From: Proteles cristata cristata
Lineage: Eukaryota; Chordata; Mammalia; Carnivora; Hyaenidae
Assembly (NCBI GenBank): GCA_017311185.1
Contig: JAESUZ010002395.1
Location: forward strand, 620,001 to 684,000
Direction: 5' to 3'
DNA length: 64,000 nucleotides
In this document: positions 11,416 to 23,836 of the stretch, piece by piece
How the letters are laid out: every line of letters begins with the position of its first letter
Numbering within the stretch: the first letter of the stretch is position 1
Translations under genes and position numbers: made by a program
The notes under the pieces: model-generated
The model's database searches: none
Seen by the model: only the letters and a program-made list of their open reading frames with translations
What the model was told of the DNA's origin: nothing

Positions 11416-11608
11416 ATAATTGTTTATTTTTGAGAGAAAGAGAGGAGTGTGAGCAGGAAAGGGGCAGAGAGACAGGGGGAACAGAGGATCCAAAGTGGGC
11501 TCTGTGGCGATAGCAGAAAGCCCAATGCAGGACTTGAAACCATGAACTGTGAGATCATTACCTGAGCCTAAGTCAGACGTTTAACCAAGTGAGCCATTCA
11601 GACACCTT
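11416..11608 (-). mobile_element. Diverged SINEC copy
   Basis: Reverse copy from gtttatttttgagagaaaga to gagccattcagacacctt. The T-rich (ttta)n tail extends left to about 11372. Confidence 0.88.
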
Positions 11609-11944
11609 GTTCTCATTTTCAAAGAAAACCATCCTATAATTAGCAACCGATTTTTAATAGACTATTTCTTCTCTTATTACAGTATGAACAATGAAATAAT
11701 ACCACCCTCCTCTCCTAACAAGTAAGGATGATTACAGCAGGTCTGCTTCAAAGGAGTGTTTTGAGGGTCAATATTTGCAGGGTTTTGAGCCCTGTAGCTG
11801 AAAGCTACCAATGTAAATACAAAGTATTGTCAATGAGAATGATCACATAAAAGCAAAGATGATTTAATATCACAGAAAATTATACTTATAATTGGCACAT
11901 TGCCATGCCAATTTGTTCTTTCAGAGCACACACTCGATGCAAGG

Positions 11945-11981
11945 TCACTGTGGGTTAAAAAAAAAAAAAAACCCACAGTGA
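11945..11981. repeat. Perfect 12-bp inverted repeat around an A13 loop
   Basis: TCACTGTGGGTT (11945-11956) and AACCCACAGTGA (11970-11981) are exact reverse complements separated by thirteen A residues. No transposon is recognised around it. Confidence 0.9.
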
Positions 11982-12499
11982 GTTCAAGTAGCCTACAATG
12001 CAATACTAGCAATTAAGGAAGTAGTATTCTTCCTCCATATTCATTTGGGAATCCTTTCGACTAATTAAGAGAAAAGCAAGAGTGATTTGTTAAAAATAAT
12101 GGCTATGGATAACTCAATCTCAATTCTAACAGCTTGGTTACAAGTAAGAATACTGTAATGCAGCACAATATTTTTTAAAGAGCCAACTATTGTACAAACT
12201 ATGAAGCCAGCAGTCAACTATTCTCCAAGATAATATATTCCTATAAATATTTTCCAGAATAACTTATGTTCCTAATACATGGTTAGACTACAGCACTGCA
12301 AATTCAGATTCAATTAATATTAAGTACCTACGATATGAGACTCACTCTAGTAGGCATTTTGCTGACATTATCTCAATGAGTTCTATCAATAATAATCCTG
12401 AGAGGTATTATTAGCCACATGTTCAAATTGGGAAATTTGCTATAAATTCAGATTCTTGCCCACATTCTAAGAATTTAAACTCAGTTTTAACATTTTACC

Positions 12500-12698
12500 T
12501 TTTTTTAAAATGTTTATTTATTTTGAGAGAAAGAGAGAACATGAGAAGGGGACGGGGCAGAGGGAGAGAGGAAGAATCCCAAGCAGGCTCTGTCAACGCA
12601 GAGCCTGACATGGGGCTTGATCCTACAAACCGTGCAATCAAGACCTGAGTTGAAATCAAGGGTCAGATGCTTAACCAACTGAGCCACTGAAGTGCCCC
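12500..12698 (-). mobile_element. Older SINEC copy
   Basis: Reverse copy from aaaatgtttatttattttga to gagccactgaagtgcccc. Box B-like region is altered. Confidence 0.9.
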
Positions 12699-12889
12699 AA
12701 TTTTGTCACTTTAAATCCACTGTCCCCTCCATTCTATCAGACAAGGATCTCATCTGGCTGGGCCAGTAATAACTGACAAACCACTTAACCTCACTGGGTC
12801 TGCCTTTTCTCATCAATAAACTTAGAAGGTTGAAATTTTCCTAAAGTCAGTTTCCCTTATTCTCTTTCTTGATGTCTCTCTCTCTCAAA

Positions 12890-14000
12890 TTTACTGTTTT
12901 AATCACTTTAAGGTAGAAATTCAGTGGCTCCTAATACATTCACAAAGTATTACCACTATCTGCTTCCAGAAGATTTCCTCACCTCAAAATGAAACTCCTA
13001 ACATTTCCGCTGTCACTCCGCCACCTCCCTTCCCTCCCACAGGCCCTGGCAGCTTCTCATCTGCTTGCTGCTACCACAGGTTTGCCTAACTGGGATATTC
13101 ATTTTATACAAAGGGACTCACACAACAAGTAACCTTTTGTGTCTGGTTTCTTTTACTAAATGAACGTTTCTGAAGTTCATGTACAGTGAGGCACGTATCA
13201 GTACTTCATTCCTTCTTATGGTTCAATACTATTCTTTGAACGCATTTACCACACACGGCTTATCCATGTATCTGCTGATGGACATCTGGGACTTTGTGGC
13301 TACTGTGACGAGTGCTGCTATCCACAGGCATATACATGTACTGACCTGAGTCCTTCCTGATATATATCTAGGAGTAGAGTCACAGAGTCACAGGATAATG
13401 CTATGTTTGAATCTCTGAGGAACTAACAAAGTAAAGGGGCTCAACCATTTTACATTGCCGCCAGTAATTACAAGGCTCCTAGTATCTCCCCATCCTTACC
13501 AACACCTATTTTCCATCTTTTCCTTCCTTCCTTCCTCCCTCTCTTTGTAATTATAGCCACCCCAATGAATAGCGAAGTCATATCTCACTGTAGTTTTGAT
13601 TTGCGTTCCCCTAACGACGCATCATCCTGTCATGGGCTTGGTAGCCATTTGTACATCTTCTTGGGAGAAATGTCTATCCAAGTCCTTTGCCCACTTTTAG
13701 TGGAGCTGTTTGTTCAGCCGCAGAATTTCTTCAAATATATGAAGAACAAATCCCTTACCTTTTCATTTCTTCACAATGTCCTTCAGTGCACAAAAGTTTT
13801 TAATTTCGAGGAAGTCTAATTTATTTTCTTTCTTTTGCTGTGTTTTCGGTATCTACCTAAGAATCTGTTGCCAAATCCATCTAAGATCTTTTTGCTGGAA
13901 AATTCCACAAGCTTTTGCTCATTCCATTATTAAGTTGTACCTGAGTGCAACTCTCTTTGTTTTACTGCTGGGTTATTCTGACTCCAGAATAACACTTATT
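12890..14000 (-). mobile_element. Old L1 fragment, reverse orientation
   Basis: Contains in reverse the L1 ORF2-end landmarks ccttttgtgtctggtttc, tatccatgtatctgctgatg, accattttacattgcc, gttttgatttgcgttcccc and gagaaatgtctatccaagtc. Heavily mutated, no intact frame. This is an ancient mammalian L1, in the same sense as COMMD10. Confidence 0.88.
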
Positions 14001-14254
14001 ACATTGTCCTTATTAAGGAAGTGGCAGAATTTTAAGCTTGGATAAAATTACCCTGTTCATAAGATGGATGGGCTGGAACTCCTTGAGATAAAATGCGACA
14101 GCTCTCAAAGAAACTGCTTTCTCCTCCATTATAAAGAAGACAGGAAGAAGGGGGAAAGAGAAAGGAAGAGAAGAAAGAAGGAAGCAAACACTTTTTGAGA
14201 ACCTCACTAATTAATAAACACACACATACAAATTTAAAAGCCATTCCAACATGC

Positions 14255-14765
14255 GCCCCCCACCGCATGTTTATAGCAGCATTATCTACTATAGCCAAAT
14301 TATGAAAACAGCTCAAGTGTCCATCAACGAATGAATGGATAAAATAAATACACAATGGAATATTACTCATCCACTAAAAAGAATGAAGTCTTGCCATTTG
14401 CAGCAACATGGACGGAGTGAGGACAGTATTACGCTAAGCAAAATAAGTCAGTCAGAGAAAGATAAATACCATATAATTCCCTCAGATGCGGAATTTAAGA
14501 AACAAAACACACAATTGTTGGGAGAAAAAGGAGAGAGGCACACCAGGAAACAGACTCTTAACTGTAGAGAACAAACTGGTGGCTGCCGGAGGGGAGCGGA
14601 GGAGGGGTAAAACAGGTGATGGGAAGTAAGGAGGGCACTTGCTGTGAAGAGCACAGGGTGACGGACAGAAGTGCTGAATCACTACACTGTACACCTGAAA
14701 CTAATATCATGCTGCACGTTAACTAACTTGAATTTAAACGGAAACTTAAAAAATAAGATAAAAAG
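14255..14765 (+). mobile_element. L1 3' end
   Basis: gtttatagcagcattatcta, aatggaatattactcatcca, aaataagtcagtcagag, then the 3' UTR with gagcacagggtgacgg, acactgtacacctgaaac and an A-rich end. Old, no intact frame. Confidence 0.88.
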
Positions 14766-15240
14766 TATTTTTTTTAAAACAAGGATATTCCAGACTACAT
14801 GCTCAAACATGATAATCCCTGGAAAAGACAGCTTACCCTGCAATAAAAACTCATTAGTCTAGCAGTTACTAGAATTCTGACACATGGAATCACTTCTCAC
14901 ATGTACTTCCCTTATTTTATCTGGCCAATAATGTCAGTGTGTACCAAAAGGCTAAAATACGGCTTCAAAAGTAGAGGCACTGCTAAAGGATTACTTGAAA
15001 ATTAAACCATATTTACCAAAAAAAGAAAAAAAGGAAAAAAAAGAAAAATAAGAAGATGGAATATATAAACAACAGAATGTTCTGCAGCCATTTAAAGTGA
15101 TATTGCTGAGTAAAATTTCACCTATTGACACTGAGAGGTGTTAACAATGTAATGCTCTGTGGTGGGAAAAAACTGGTTTATAACAGGTATTCTGGAAAAG
15201 CCATATATCCATTAAATATTTCATTCAAAATTATTATCAT
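14766..15240. other. Unassigned intron sequence
   Basis: A-rich runs around 15020-15050; no family recognised. Confidence 0.5.
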
Positions 15241-15444
15241 GGGATGCCTGGGTGGCTCAGTTGGTTAAGCATCTGACTCTTGATTTTCGCTCAGGTCATG
15301 ATCTCATGGTTTGTGATATCGAATCCCAAGAATAGCTCTTCGCTGACAGTGCAGAGCCTTCTTAGGATTCTCTCTCTCCCTGTCTGCCCCTACCCTGCTC
15401 ACATGCGCATGCGCACGCTCTCTCAAAATAAATTTTTAAAAAAA
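15241..15444 (+). mobile_element. Older SINEC copy
   Basis: Head gggatgcctgggtggctcag, gactcttgattttcgctcag variant, CT tract ending acgctctctcaaaataaat. Confidence 0.92.
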
Positions 15445-15635
15445 GGAATTTCTTCTTACACATTCACTTATTATTACATTTTATCTTTGCCCTGAATATA
15501 CAATTTCTCAGCTATGTTTTTTTTGTTAACTAACCACAACCGCTACAACAAATATATAGCTTTCACTGACGTTATGGTGTTTATTGAGTATCAGCAAATT
15601 TTATGTCTATAAATTCCAAAAAATAACCATTTATT

Positions 15636-15854
15636 CTTTTAAAAAAACTTTAATGTTTTTTATTTATTTCTGAGAGAGAGGCAGACGGCGTGAGCAGGGG
15701 AGGGTCAGAGAGAGAGGGAGGCACAGAATCTGAAACAGGGTCCAGGCTCAGCTGTCAGCACAAAGTACCATGCGGGGCTCGAACCCACGGCCTGTGAGAT
15801 CATGACCTGAGCCGAAGTCGGACACTTAACCGACTAAGCCACCCAGGAGCCCCA
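15636..15854 (-). mobile_element. Felid SINE
   Basis: Reverse copy from a T-rich end to gccacccaggagcccc, with aaccattt on both sides. Directly followed by a second reverse SINE. Confidence 0.93.
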
Positions 15855-15861
15855 ACCATTT

Positions 15862-16026
15862 TTTTTTTTTTTGAGTTTGTTTATTTTGAGAGAGGGGAGG
15901 AGGGGCAAAGAGAGAGAGAATCAGTAAGCAGGCTCCATCCCAGTGCGGGGCTCTAACTCACAAACTGTGAGATCATAACCTGAAGGGACATCAAGAGCTT
16001 AACCAACTGAGCCACACAGGTACCCC
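15862..16026 (-). mobile_element. Older SINEC copy next to the previous one
   Basis: Reverse copy, tttgagtttgtttattttga to gagccacacaggtacccc. More diverged than 15636-15854, so the younger one landed at its T-rich tail. Confidence 0.9.
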
Positions 16027-16865
16027 GGAAAACAATTTTTTAAATACAAAATATGATGTTGTAAAACGGTATATCGTCAGTTACTTCATTAATTAGGGTC
16101 AAAACTCTTCTGAAACAAGGTATCCAGATTTGCAAAACTGAGATTATTGTTTCTGCTAGTAGCAAGCGGTGGGGAAAGCAGTAAGTGAGAACTGCATTGC
16201 TTCACCAGCCCGACTGCTACCCCTCTATTCATCTAAAAGCCCTAGTTATGGTCTGCTCCCACTGCTTGTGAATCCCACGTGCCATTACACAGGTGGCCAA
16301 AAGTGACTACTGTCTGTGCACTAACCCAACAGCTGCCTTCAGACCCTCGGACATGTCATCCAAATACAGACCGAAAGCACAGAACTGGTGACACTAAGTT
16401 GATGCTACAGACAAACAAGTGGCCAGAGACATTGACCAGGCATCTTGGGAGGCCCATGTTTCCAAATAAGACAGCAGGTGACCCAAGATTTGAGGATCTG
16501 ATTAAAACCCTTTAAGTACTTCATATACAGACATGAGGTTTTTTTGAAAGATTACATAATTTTGGATGAGAAGCATTAAGGATAGTAGAAAAGTTAAAAA
16601 AACAAACAATATAAAGAAAAATCTTTACTTTCCCCAACACCATAAAAACAGTCAACAGGGCCCAAAATTTTGTTGAGAGGAGAACTATATTATACAATAA
16701 AAGTGACTCCTCTTCTTTACATAACTTTAATTTGGTTTAAATAATTCTCAGACAAAGGAACGAAGAAATTTAAAAGAAACACAATTTACATAATCCACTA
16801 AAGATACATTTAAGCACTCACATGGTAACATTAAGAGCAAAAATGCTTAAAATCTCTTTAAATTA
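16027..16865. other. Unassigned intron sequence
   Basis: A less AT-rich block at 16190-16510 carries a 78-codon open frame (16279-16515) with no recognisable domain. No repeat family identified. Confidence 0.4.
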
Positions 16866-17089
16866 GGGGCGCCTGGGTGGCTCAGGCAGTTAACTGGCCA
16901 GCTTCAGACCAGGTCATGATCTCGTGGTTCAGGAGTTCAAGCCCCATGTTGAGCTCTGTGCTGACAGCTCAGAACCCGGAGCCTGCTTCAGATTCTGTGT
17001 CTCCTCTCTCTGTCCCTCCCCCATTCATGCTCTCTCTCTCTCTTTCTCTCTCAAAAATAAATTTTAAAAAATCAAAAAAAATTTTTTTA
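16866..17089 (+). mobile_element. Felid SINE
   Basis: Head ggggcgcctgggtggctcag. Long near-perfect duplication aatctctttaaatta / aatctcatttaaatta on the two sides. Confidence 0.95.
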
Positions 17090-17105
17090 ATCTCATTTAA
17101 ATTAG

Positions 17106-18100
17106 GCCAGGAAAGAAAACTGTCAACTTTTTTTTTTGGCCAAAATTATTAGGACTGATTCAATATTTAACAACGCAATTTACTCGAAAAAAAAAAAAAA
17201 AAACCTTAATGAAGCCATCTTTACTGTTTCTTGACTCTAAAACTATAATACCATCCACAAATTAGACTACAAGATTTAGAAAAGCAATTCAGAAAATCAC
17301 CAATGGTGTTCAAAAGCTAATAAATTCAACTGAGATATAAAGCATTCATACTACACACTTCAACTGATTTCTGGCTGCAGTATCGTTGGTACAGAGGGCT
17401 CGGAGGGCTCGTTACTCCAGTATTTTCCAACAGATATTAAGTATCTCGTCAGCCAAGGAAGCAACAGATCAAGGAGTAGCCACTGGCTACACATCAAGAA
17501 CTCTTAGATATGGAGCAACTCTTCATGGATTTGGACCACTTCAGTTTCCAAGCTGATGAAGGGGGTAAAAGTGCAGACAGGATCAGATGTTAGGTTTTAC
17601 TTTTATCTGCTCCTTGCTCTTAAAGGATATGCTTGCTATACACCAGACCAAGCCAGAGAAGTCTGAAGAGTCAAATTAAAAAATCCCTGAGTGATCCTGA
17701 ACCTAATGTGTCTATCTGAGGGTCCTCTACACACAAACTACTCTAGGGAGGCCGTGGCCCAGGGTTCCATTTCTGTCTCCAGCCACTTCCTCTCCACCAA
17801 CCTACCCCCAACACACACCTTACTGTGTCTCCACCTGACTCGATTTAGAATCCCTCCCTTCTGTACATGGGCCATCCTTTCTCCCTTCATCTGATACGCC
17901 AGGCAAAGATGAAACGCTGATTAAACCCAATTACCCACCTGCTCCACTTTGGTACCAGAGAGGATAAAACTGGACCAAGAAAAATGTAGAGCCTTCCAAC
18001 AGTTCCCATGTTAATTTTATGGCTGCAAATTTCAAATGGGCAATCAGCACTGTTCAACACAGTGAAGTTGACTAAAATCTCCCGAAGTCTGCTCATTTTC
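17106..18100. other. Unassigned intron sequence
   Basis: A17 run at about 17188. A C-rich stretch at 17690-17890 has open frames without recognised content. No repeat family named with confidence. Confidence 0.45.
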
Positions 18101-18379
18101 CCAGTATCCAAAATACTATTTCATACTTTCTCCTCTGCTTCTCGAACCTCCTAAACCTACCCACTCCCCCAACTACCTGGAGAAAATAGCAATCAGATGC
18201 AAATTTCTCTTCCAACCTCCAAAACCACGTACCTAATCCCTACTCTCATTTCCTATTATAACGAATGCCATGTTCCCACTTCTTTCACAGTCCAACCCTT
18301 CTATTTGCACTCTGGATCTTGCAACTTCTCACTTTCTCAAGGAAATTATTTTCCTCTCTGACCTGCATTATCCACTTCT

Positions 18380-19520
18380 CCCCCCATGGATCTGCAGCAT
18401 CAGCATACAAGTCTCCTCTAACACCTGCAGTCAATAAATCCACACTCCCTACGTGGACTATTCTATGTCCAGGCTTCTTGAAAGACTTAACTTATATGAT
18501 GCCTTCCACTTTGTGTCCTCATATTCTTTCCTTGGTTTAATCCAAGCATGTTTCTTTTTCCTCTCAGGTGTAACTGAGATGAGCACTGGTTATTGGAGAG
18601 GTCCATCTAACCAAAGGCAACACTCATGTGCCTGTTTGATGTCCTGACCTATCAACAGCATTCGATACTCCCTGTCTTTAACCACAGAGCAAACTTGGGA
18701 AAATATTACTAACTAACTCATAGCTGTGAGGATTCAATTAGTTAATTTACTTTTGTTTTTCTCTTTTACCTCTTAGGACCATGTGACATAATTCACTCTC
18801 CAAGAAATGTTTTTTTCCTTTCGTGTCTGGCTAGCCCTTCCCATTCACTGTCATAAGCTCCTCCAACTCTACCTCCCTTTTAAATTTAGGAGCTCATATT
18901 TTTTTTTTTTTTAGTGTTTATTTATTTTTGAGAGGGAGAGCATGAGCAGGGGAGGGGCAGAGAGAGATGGGCACAGAGGATCCGAAGCAGACTTCTGCGT
19001 TGACAGCTGTGTGCCTGACGCAGGGCTCGAACTCACAAACCGCGAGATCATGATATGAGCTGAAGTCAGATGCTCAACTGACAGAGCCACCCAGAGGTCT
19101 CAGAGCGCATAATTCTATACTCTCTCCCTAAGTGACTGATCTCCACCATTCTCATGACTGAAACTACAATGTAACCCACAATGATTTCCAAATCTCAGTT
19201 TCTAGTCCATCATTTTCTCTCAAGCTCCAGATTGCCAACAGATCTCCACCTGGATATCACAGCTACGTCATACTCAACAGGCTCAAGAGATAAGCCTCTA
19301 TGCTTTTTCATGTGCTCTTTCTCTAACCTGAAACTCCCCTGCCTGTCACAGTCTCTAACTCCTTGCTGTCAGTCTCTGGAGCTCCATATTTTCCCTCTTT
19401 TGTAACAGTCACAAAACTTCTATTTACTGGCTTGCCTGACCATAAGCTCCATGATAGAAAATAAGACCTTCTCATACCATTAATACCTTGCCTAGTGTCT
19501 CTTACATAGGAAATGTTTAA
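18380..19520 (+). mobile_element. L2/CR1-type LINE remnant, split by a SINE
   Basis: cctatcaacagcattcgata and, after the SINE, ctcaagctccagattgccaa, cagatctccacctggatatc and cagctacgtcatactcaaca follow the order of the L2-type reverse transcriptase region. Strongly diverged, no frame. Edges are approximate. Confidence 0.5.
18899..19100 (-). mobile_element. Older SINEC copy inside the L2-like remnant
   Basis: Reverse copy from a T run and agtgtttatttatttttgag to gagccacccagaggtct. Confidence 0.92.
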
Positions 19521-20890
19521 TACATACTTCTTGAATGGAATCTGAGCTATTCAAAAGTTACTGCTTATTTAATTTATGAAACAGCATTTTATTTGTTCAG
19601 TTGTCTAATTCAGTGTAAACATTTTTATATTTAAACACTTAAACCACTGGTTTATATTAATGTCATTTCTAATCCATAAAAATACATCAAACAAAATTTA
19701 GAGGTACTGCTAAATATATTCTACGATGTCTGGGGAATTCTACAATTATCAATTGCCTCTGGATATAAAAAGTTAAAAAGGCTCCCAAGCTTGGAAAGAC
19801 AAATAAGGGTGGTATTGTTTGTTTATCTACTTTGGAATCCCACAAAATTTTTAGAAAGAATGTTAGCGAAAAGATGATATTTTAAGTCTGAAATGCATGA
19901 ACTTTCTGGAATATTTTTAGAAAGGATTTTCTTCTCCAAGACTCTTCTATCATTTGCCCCATATGAATACTAAATACTATCACACTCTGTGTATTAATAT
20001 TCTGTTTGTCATTACTCCTCAAAGATAGTATCCAAGCAATATATATTTTTTTTTTTTTTTTTGCTTATAAAGTCTTCCCAAGGGATAAATGGAGAGTTTC
20101 CACTAGGGAGCCTGAAATATGAAAAATGCACACACACATACACTCTCACACAGATACAAAGAGATTCACTGTGATATCAAGAAGACGTACAGACATGATT
20201 TGAACACTTCAATGTACTTGAATATGTAGGCCTTTCAGGAAGTCAAATTATTACAAGACTAAAAACATGCACTAAATGGAGGAAAAACATTTTGTATTGC
20301 TCTTATGTAGAAAACATGACCCCTTGGAGGACTCTGTCATTGAGAAACTGATCACACTGAAAAAGGATACAAAACAAAGTTAGGAATCAGAAAATGAGAG
20401 CCACAGAGCCTTAGGAATACTTAAATAAATTGGATTGAAAAGGAACAGGCTTTGTTCTCAGAGTAACTCAGCAATTATCTCACAAATAAGGGCTATTTCT
20501 ATTTTCTATAACTGCCAGAGTATTTGATCAGATTGCTTCTGCATGTTCTATAATAAACTAAAACACATATAATGAAAGCTTATACACTAATGGAATAAAG
20601 AAATTATAAAATAGATGGCTCTCTAATATCACAAAAGAACTTGAGCTTTTCACTGGTCTCCTACAATTATCCAAAGCACTTAATTAACCAATTATGAAAG
20701 AGCCTATATTTGAGATAGTAATGTCACACCTTTCTCCAGAAGCTCTAAATCTTTTGAATGCACCTTTGAGTTTCTGAGCGTATTTCCAAAATAATTGTGG
20801 AAAGCCATTTATCAAACTATAGCAAGACCCCTTTTTCACCTTTCACCTATTGGTTATACTTCTAGGGAATAATTCTATATACCAAGAAGG
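19521..20890. other. Unassigned intron sequence, 1.4 kb
   Basis: AT-rich, nearly free of recognisable repeats; a T run lies at 20047-20062 and a short (ac) stretch at 20130-20150. Confidence 0.5.
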
Positions 20891-20892
20891 CT

Positions 20893-21000
20893 TTACTCAT
20901 TCATTCATTCAGTCAGTCAGTCAGTCAGTCAGTCACTCAGTCAGTATATGTTTATTGAGCACCTACTATGTATACATCCACAAATATGTCACGGTATAAC
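20893..21000 (-). mobile_element. L2 3' end with (TCAG)n microsatellite
   Basis: (tcat)n then (tcag)n at about 20895-20945, followed by tatgtttattgagcacctac tatgtata. This is the reverse complement of the usual L2 3' end, whose terminal short repeat has expanded. Confidence 0.65.
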
Positions 21001-21356
21001 AGGAAAATACTGGAAATAAACACGTTATTTGACAGTGGAAGAACTGGCAGAAAACCACAGTATTTCACAGTCAAAGCACAATACAGTTATTTAAAATACA
21101 CTCATGGTAAGCTAGAAGCAATAGGGGAAAAGTTTTACAGAATTAAATGAAAAAAGCAGAACATAAAATCAAAGAAGTCGCAGGATCACACTCTCAGAAG
21201 AAAGCGTCCATAGAATAAACGCTGAAATAAATATATCAGATAAACTGGCTGCATCTTGGGGGTAAATCTCTGAGATTTTCTTTCTATCTCTTGGATTTTC
21301 AAGTTTTCTACAATAAATATACACCACGCAACTGATGAAGAAAAACACAATTCTTT

Positions 21357-21812
21357 ATTCATTGTTTTTTGAGAGAGGGAGGGAGGAAGAGAGAGCGAGC
21401 AGGAGTGAGAGTGCATGTGCACAAGGGAGGGGCAAAGTCAGAGGGAAAGAGGGGATCTGTAGCAGGCTCCACCCCCAAAGCTGAGCCTGACATGCTGCCT
21501 GATCCCACAACAGTGAGATCATGACCGGGGTGGAAATCAAGAGCCAAACACTCGGGTCGCCTGGGTGGCTCAGCTGGTTCAATATCTGACTCTTGATTTT
21601 GGCTCAGGTCATGATCTCACAACTCGTGAGTTCAAGCCCCACGTGAAGCTCTGCGCAGACAGCACGGAGCCTGCTTCGGATTCTCTCCATCCCCCACCTG
21701 TGCCTCCCTCCCTCACACACACACTCTCTCTCTCAAATAATAAACTTAAAAACAAAAACAGAACAAGAAAAAAAAGAGGCACTCAACCAACTGAGCCACC
21801 CAGGCACCCTGA
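21357..21812 (-). mobile_element. Older SINEC copy split by a nested SINE
   Basis: Reverse copy starting at gttttttgagagagggaggg and running to gagccaaacactc, interrupted at 21554-21778. It resumes cactcaaccaactgagccac and ends ccaggcaccct. Confidence 0.93.
21554..21778 (+). mobile_element. Felid SINE nested in an opposite SINE
   Basis: Head gggtcgcctgggtggctcag, A-rich tail. The host sequence cactc is duplicated at its edges (21549-21553 and 21780-21784). Confidence 0.93.
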
Positions 21813-22367
21813 GAACCACAATTTTTAAGAAGACAATATTTATCAATCATTTCATTCGAGGAGAAAAACCACTGACCTGTCTTCAAAATTTTCTGAACCC
21901 TGAATAATGGCACAACTGAAATGGCACAAATGAAAATCAGTATCTTAATACAGAACTGCTGAAACCAAAGCTCATTTTCTAAAATTTCTCATCAAAATCA
22001 GGGAGTAAAAAGCCCCAGACTTTACAGAAAGCTCTTCAGATCACAAGATAGCATGTTGCAGAAAAAGGAGTAATTGCTACTTATCAAAATGGAAAAAAAA
22101 AATCTGATTAATGAATGATACTATCTTCTCATAACCATATCAAGTATTGAACAGTAATAATAAAACCTCGATTTTTTTTCTAGACCAAATGCGAACATCA
22201 TTATTTTTTAAAACATTTATAAGTTAAGAGATGCAACGTGAGAAATAACTGGAAGGTTCTATAGCAAAACATAACAGTGCTGTGGGTACTGGTTTTAACA
22301 GTCTTTTTTTCCCTATATTTTTCCAAATGTCCACTATGGATGTACAGCATTAAAAAAGAGAAAAATA

Positions 22368-22566
22368 GGGGCACCTGGGTTAAGCGTCAGTTAAATATTT
22401 GACCTCAACTCAAGTCATGATGTCGTGGTCCATGAGTTCAAGCCCCGTATGGGGGCTCTGTACTATCATAAAGCTCAGAGCCTTCAGCCTGCTTCAGAGT
22501 CTGTCTCCCTCTCACTCTGCCCTTCTCTCTCTCTCAAAAATAAACATTTAAAAAACTTAAAAAAGG
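22368..22566 (+). mobile_element. SINEC copy with a rearranged head
   Basis: ggggcacctgggttaagcgt shows the box A-like part missing: the cctgggt joins directly to taagcgtcagttaa. The rest is typical, ending caaaaataaacatttaaaaa. Confidence 0.9.
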
Positions 22567-23190
22567 AAAACTAAACTTAAATTATCAAGGGAAATATACT
22601 GAAATATATTTATACAGAGTAGATTAGTAAAAACATAGTATTTGTAAAATTCAGACCTGCTTGTGAGAGTAGCTCGAAAAATCTGAAGGTCTTTCAAAAT
22701 CAGTCAATACAACCAATCTCTTGGAAAGAGATCCAAATACTTTACATTTCTGATACAAGAGTCCATAACTTGAACAACATACCTATTTTTCTCTTACTCA
22801 GGAATCTGTCATAAACAGATTTAAAGATGTTTTCTTTGTAATGACACAGCCTATTTCTTTATTCATAAGGTATTGACATCTATGAGGGCAGATAGTTGTT
22901 ATAGTGAATTGTGTTAACAAACGTAGCCTCTATTGAACTAACTGAGGTAACATCAAAACATCTAACATCAAAACCATTATTAGTGTCTCTCGTTGACATA
23001 AAGTGTAAAATTATTTCAACTTAATCAGAGAAAAGCAGAAGGAAATTTAGAATCCATATGTCTATCACTTCATGAAGAACAACAAGATACAATGTATATT
23101 AGAACAGCTTTTGGCAACTTCGAACATACACACATATTACAGGATCAACTGCTAAGTTATTAAATAAGCAAAAAGAGGCAGTATCTTAGC
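22567..23190. other. Unassigned intron sequence
   Basis: AT-rich, no family recognised. Confidence 0.5.
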
Positions 23191-23194
23191 AATG

Positions 23195-23335
23195 AGTAAA
23201 GCTCAGTGCTCTGAAGTTCAACTGTCTGGTTTCAAATCCTAGTTCTACTTTTTTTTAGTTGTATAACCTAGAGGGTTAACCTCTATGTGTATCCATTTCT
23301 CCATCTTCCTATAAAATAAGGATAATCCTAAGGAT
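23195..23335 (+). mobile_element. MIR remnant
   Basis: ctctgaagttcaactgtctg, gtttcaaatcctagttctac, tagttgtataacctagaggg and ataaaataaggataatccta follow MIR order. Confidence 0.75.
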
Positions 23336-23394
23336 TGATACCTGAAAGAAGTCTTTTATTTTCATTTTTTCAATAGGATGACAGCTTTCTTTCT

Positions 23395-23613
23395 TTTTTT
23401 TTTTTTTTTAAGTTTATTCATTTATTTTGAGAGAGTAAGAGCACGCAAGAGCGGGGACGGGTCAGAGAGAAAAGGAGAGAGAGAATCCCAAGCAGGCTCC
23501 ATGCTGTCAGTGCAGAGGCTGACTCAGGACTCAAACCCATGAACAGTGAGATCATGACCTAAGCTAAAATCAAGAGTTGGATGCTTAACCAACTGAGCCA
23601 TCCATGTAATCCT
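23395..23613 (-). mobile_element. Older SINEC copy
   Basis: Reverse copy, T-rich tail and aagtttattcatttattttg to gagccatccatgtaatcc. Confidence 0.92.
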
Positions 23614-23624
23614 GAAGTATTTTA

Positions 23625-23825
23625 TTAAAAAATTTTTTTATTTTTGAGAGAAAGAGAGAGACAGGGTGTGAGCAGCATAGGGGCAGAAAGAGAGGGAGAC
23701 ACAGAATCCAAAGTGGGCTCCAGGCTCTGAGCTGTCAGCACAGGGCCCCATGAGGGGCTCAAACTCACATGGACCGCAAGGCCACGACCTGAGCTGAACC
23801 AACTGAGCTACCCAGGTGCCCCCCA
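23625..23825 (-). mobile_element. Felid SINE
   Basis: Reverse copy ending gagctacccaggtgcccc, with exact duplication gaagtatttta at 23614-23624 and 23826-23836. It lies directly beside the previous SINE in the same orientation. Confidence 0.95.
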
Positions 23826-23836
23826 GAAGTATTTTA

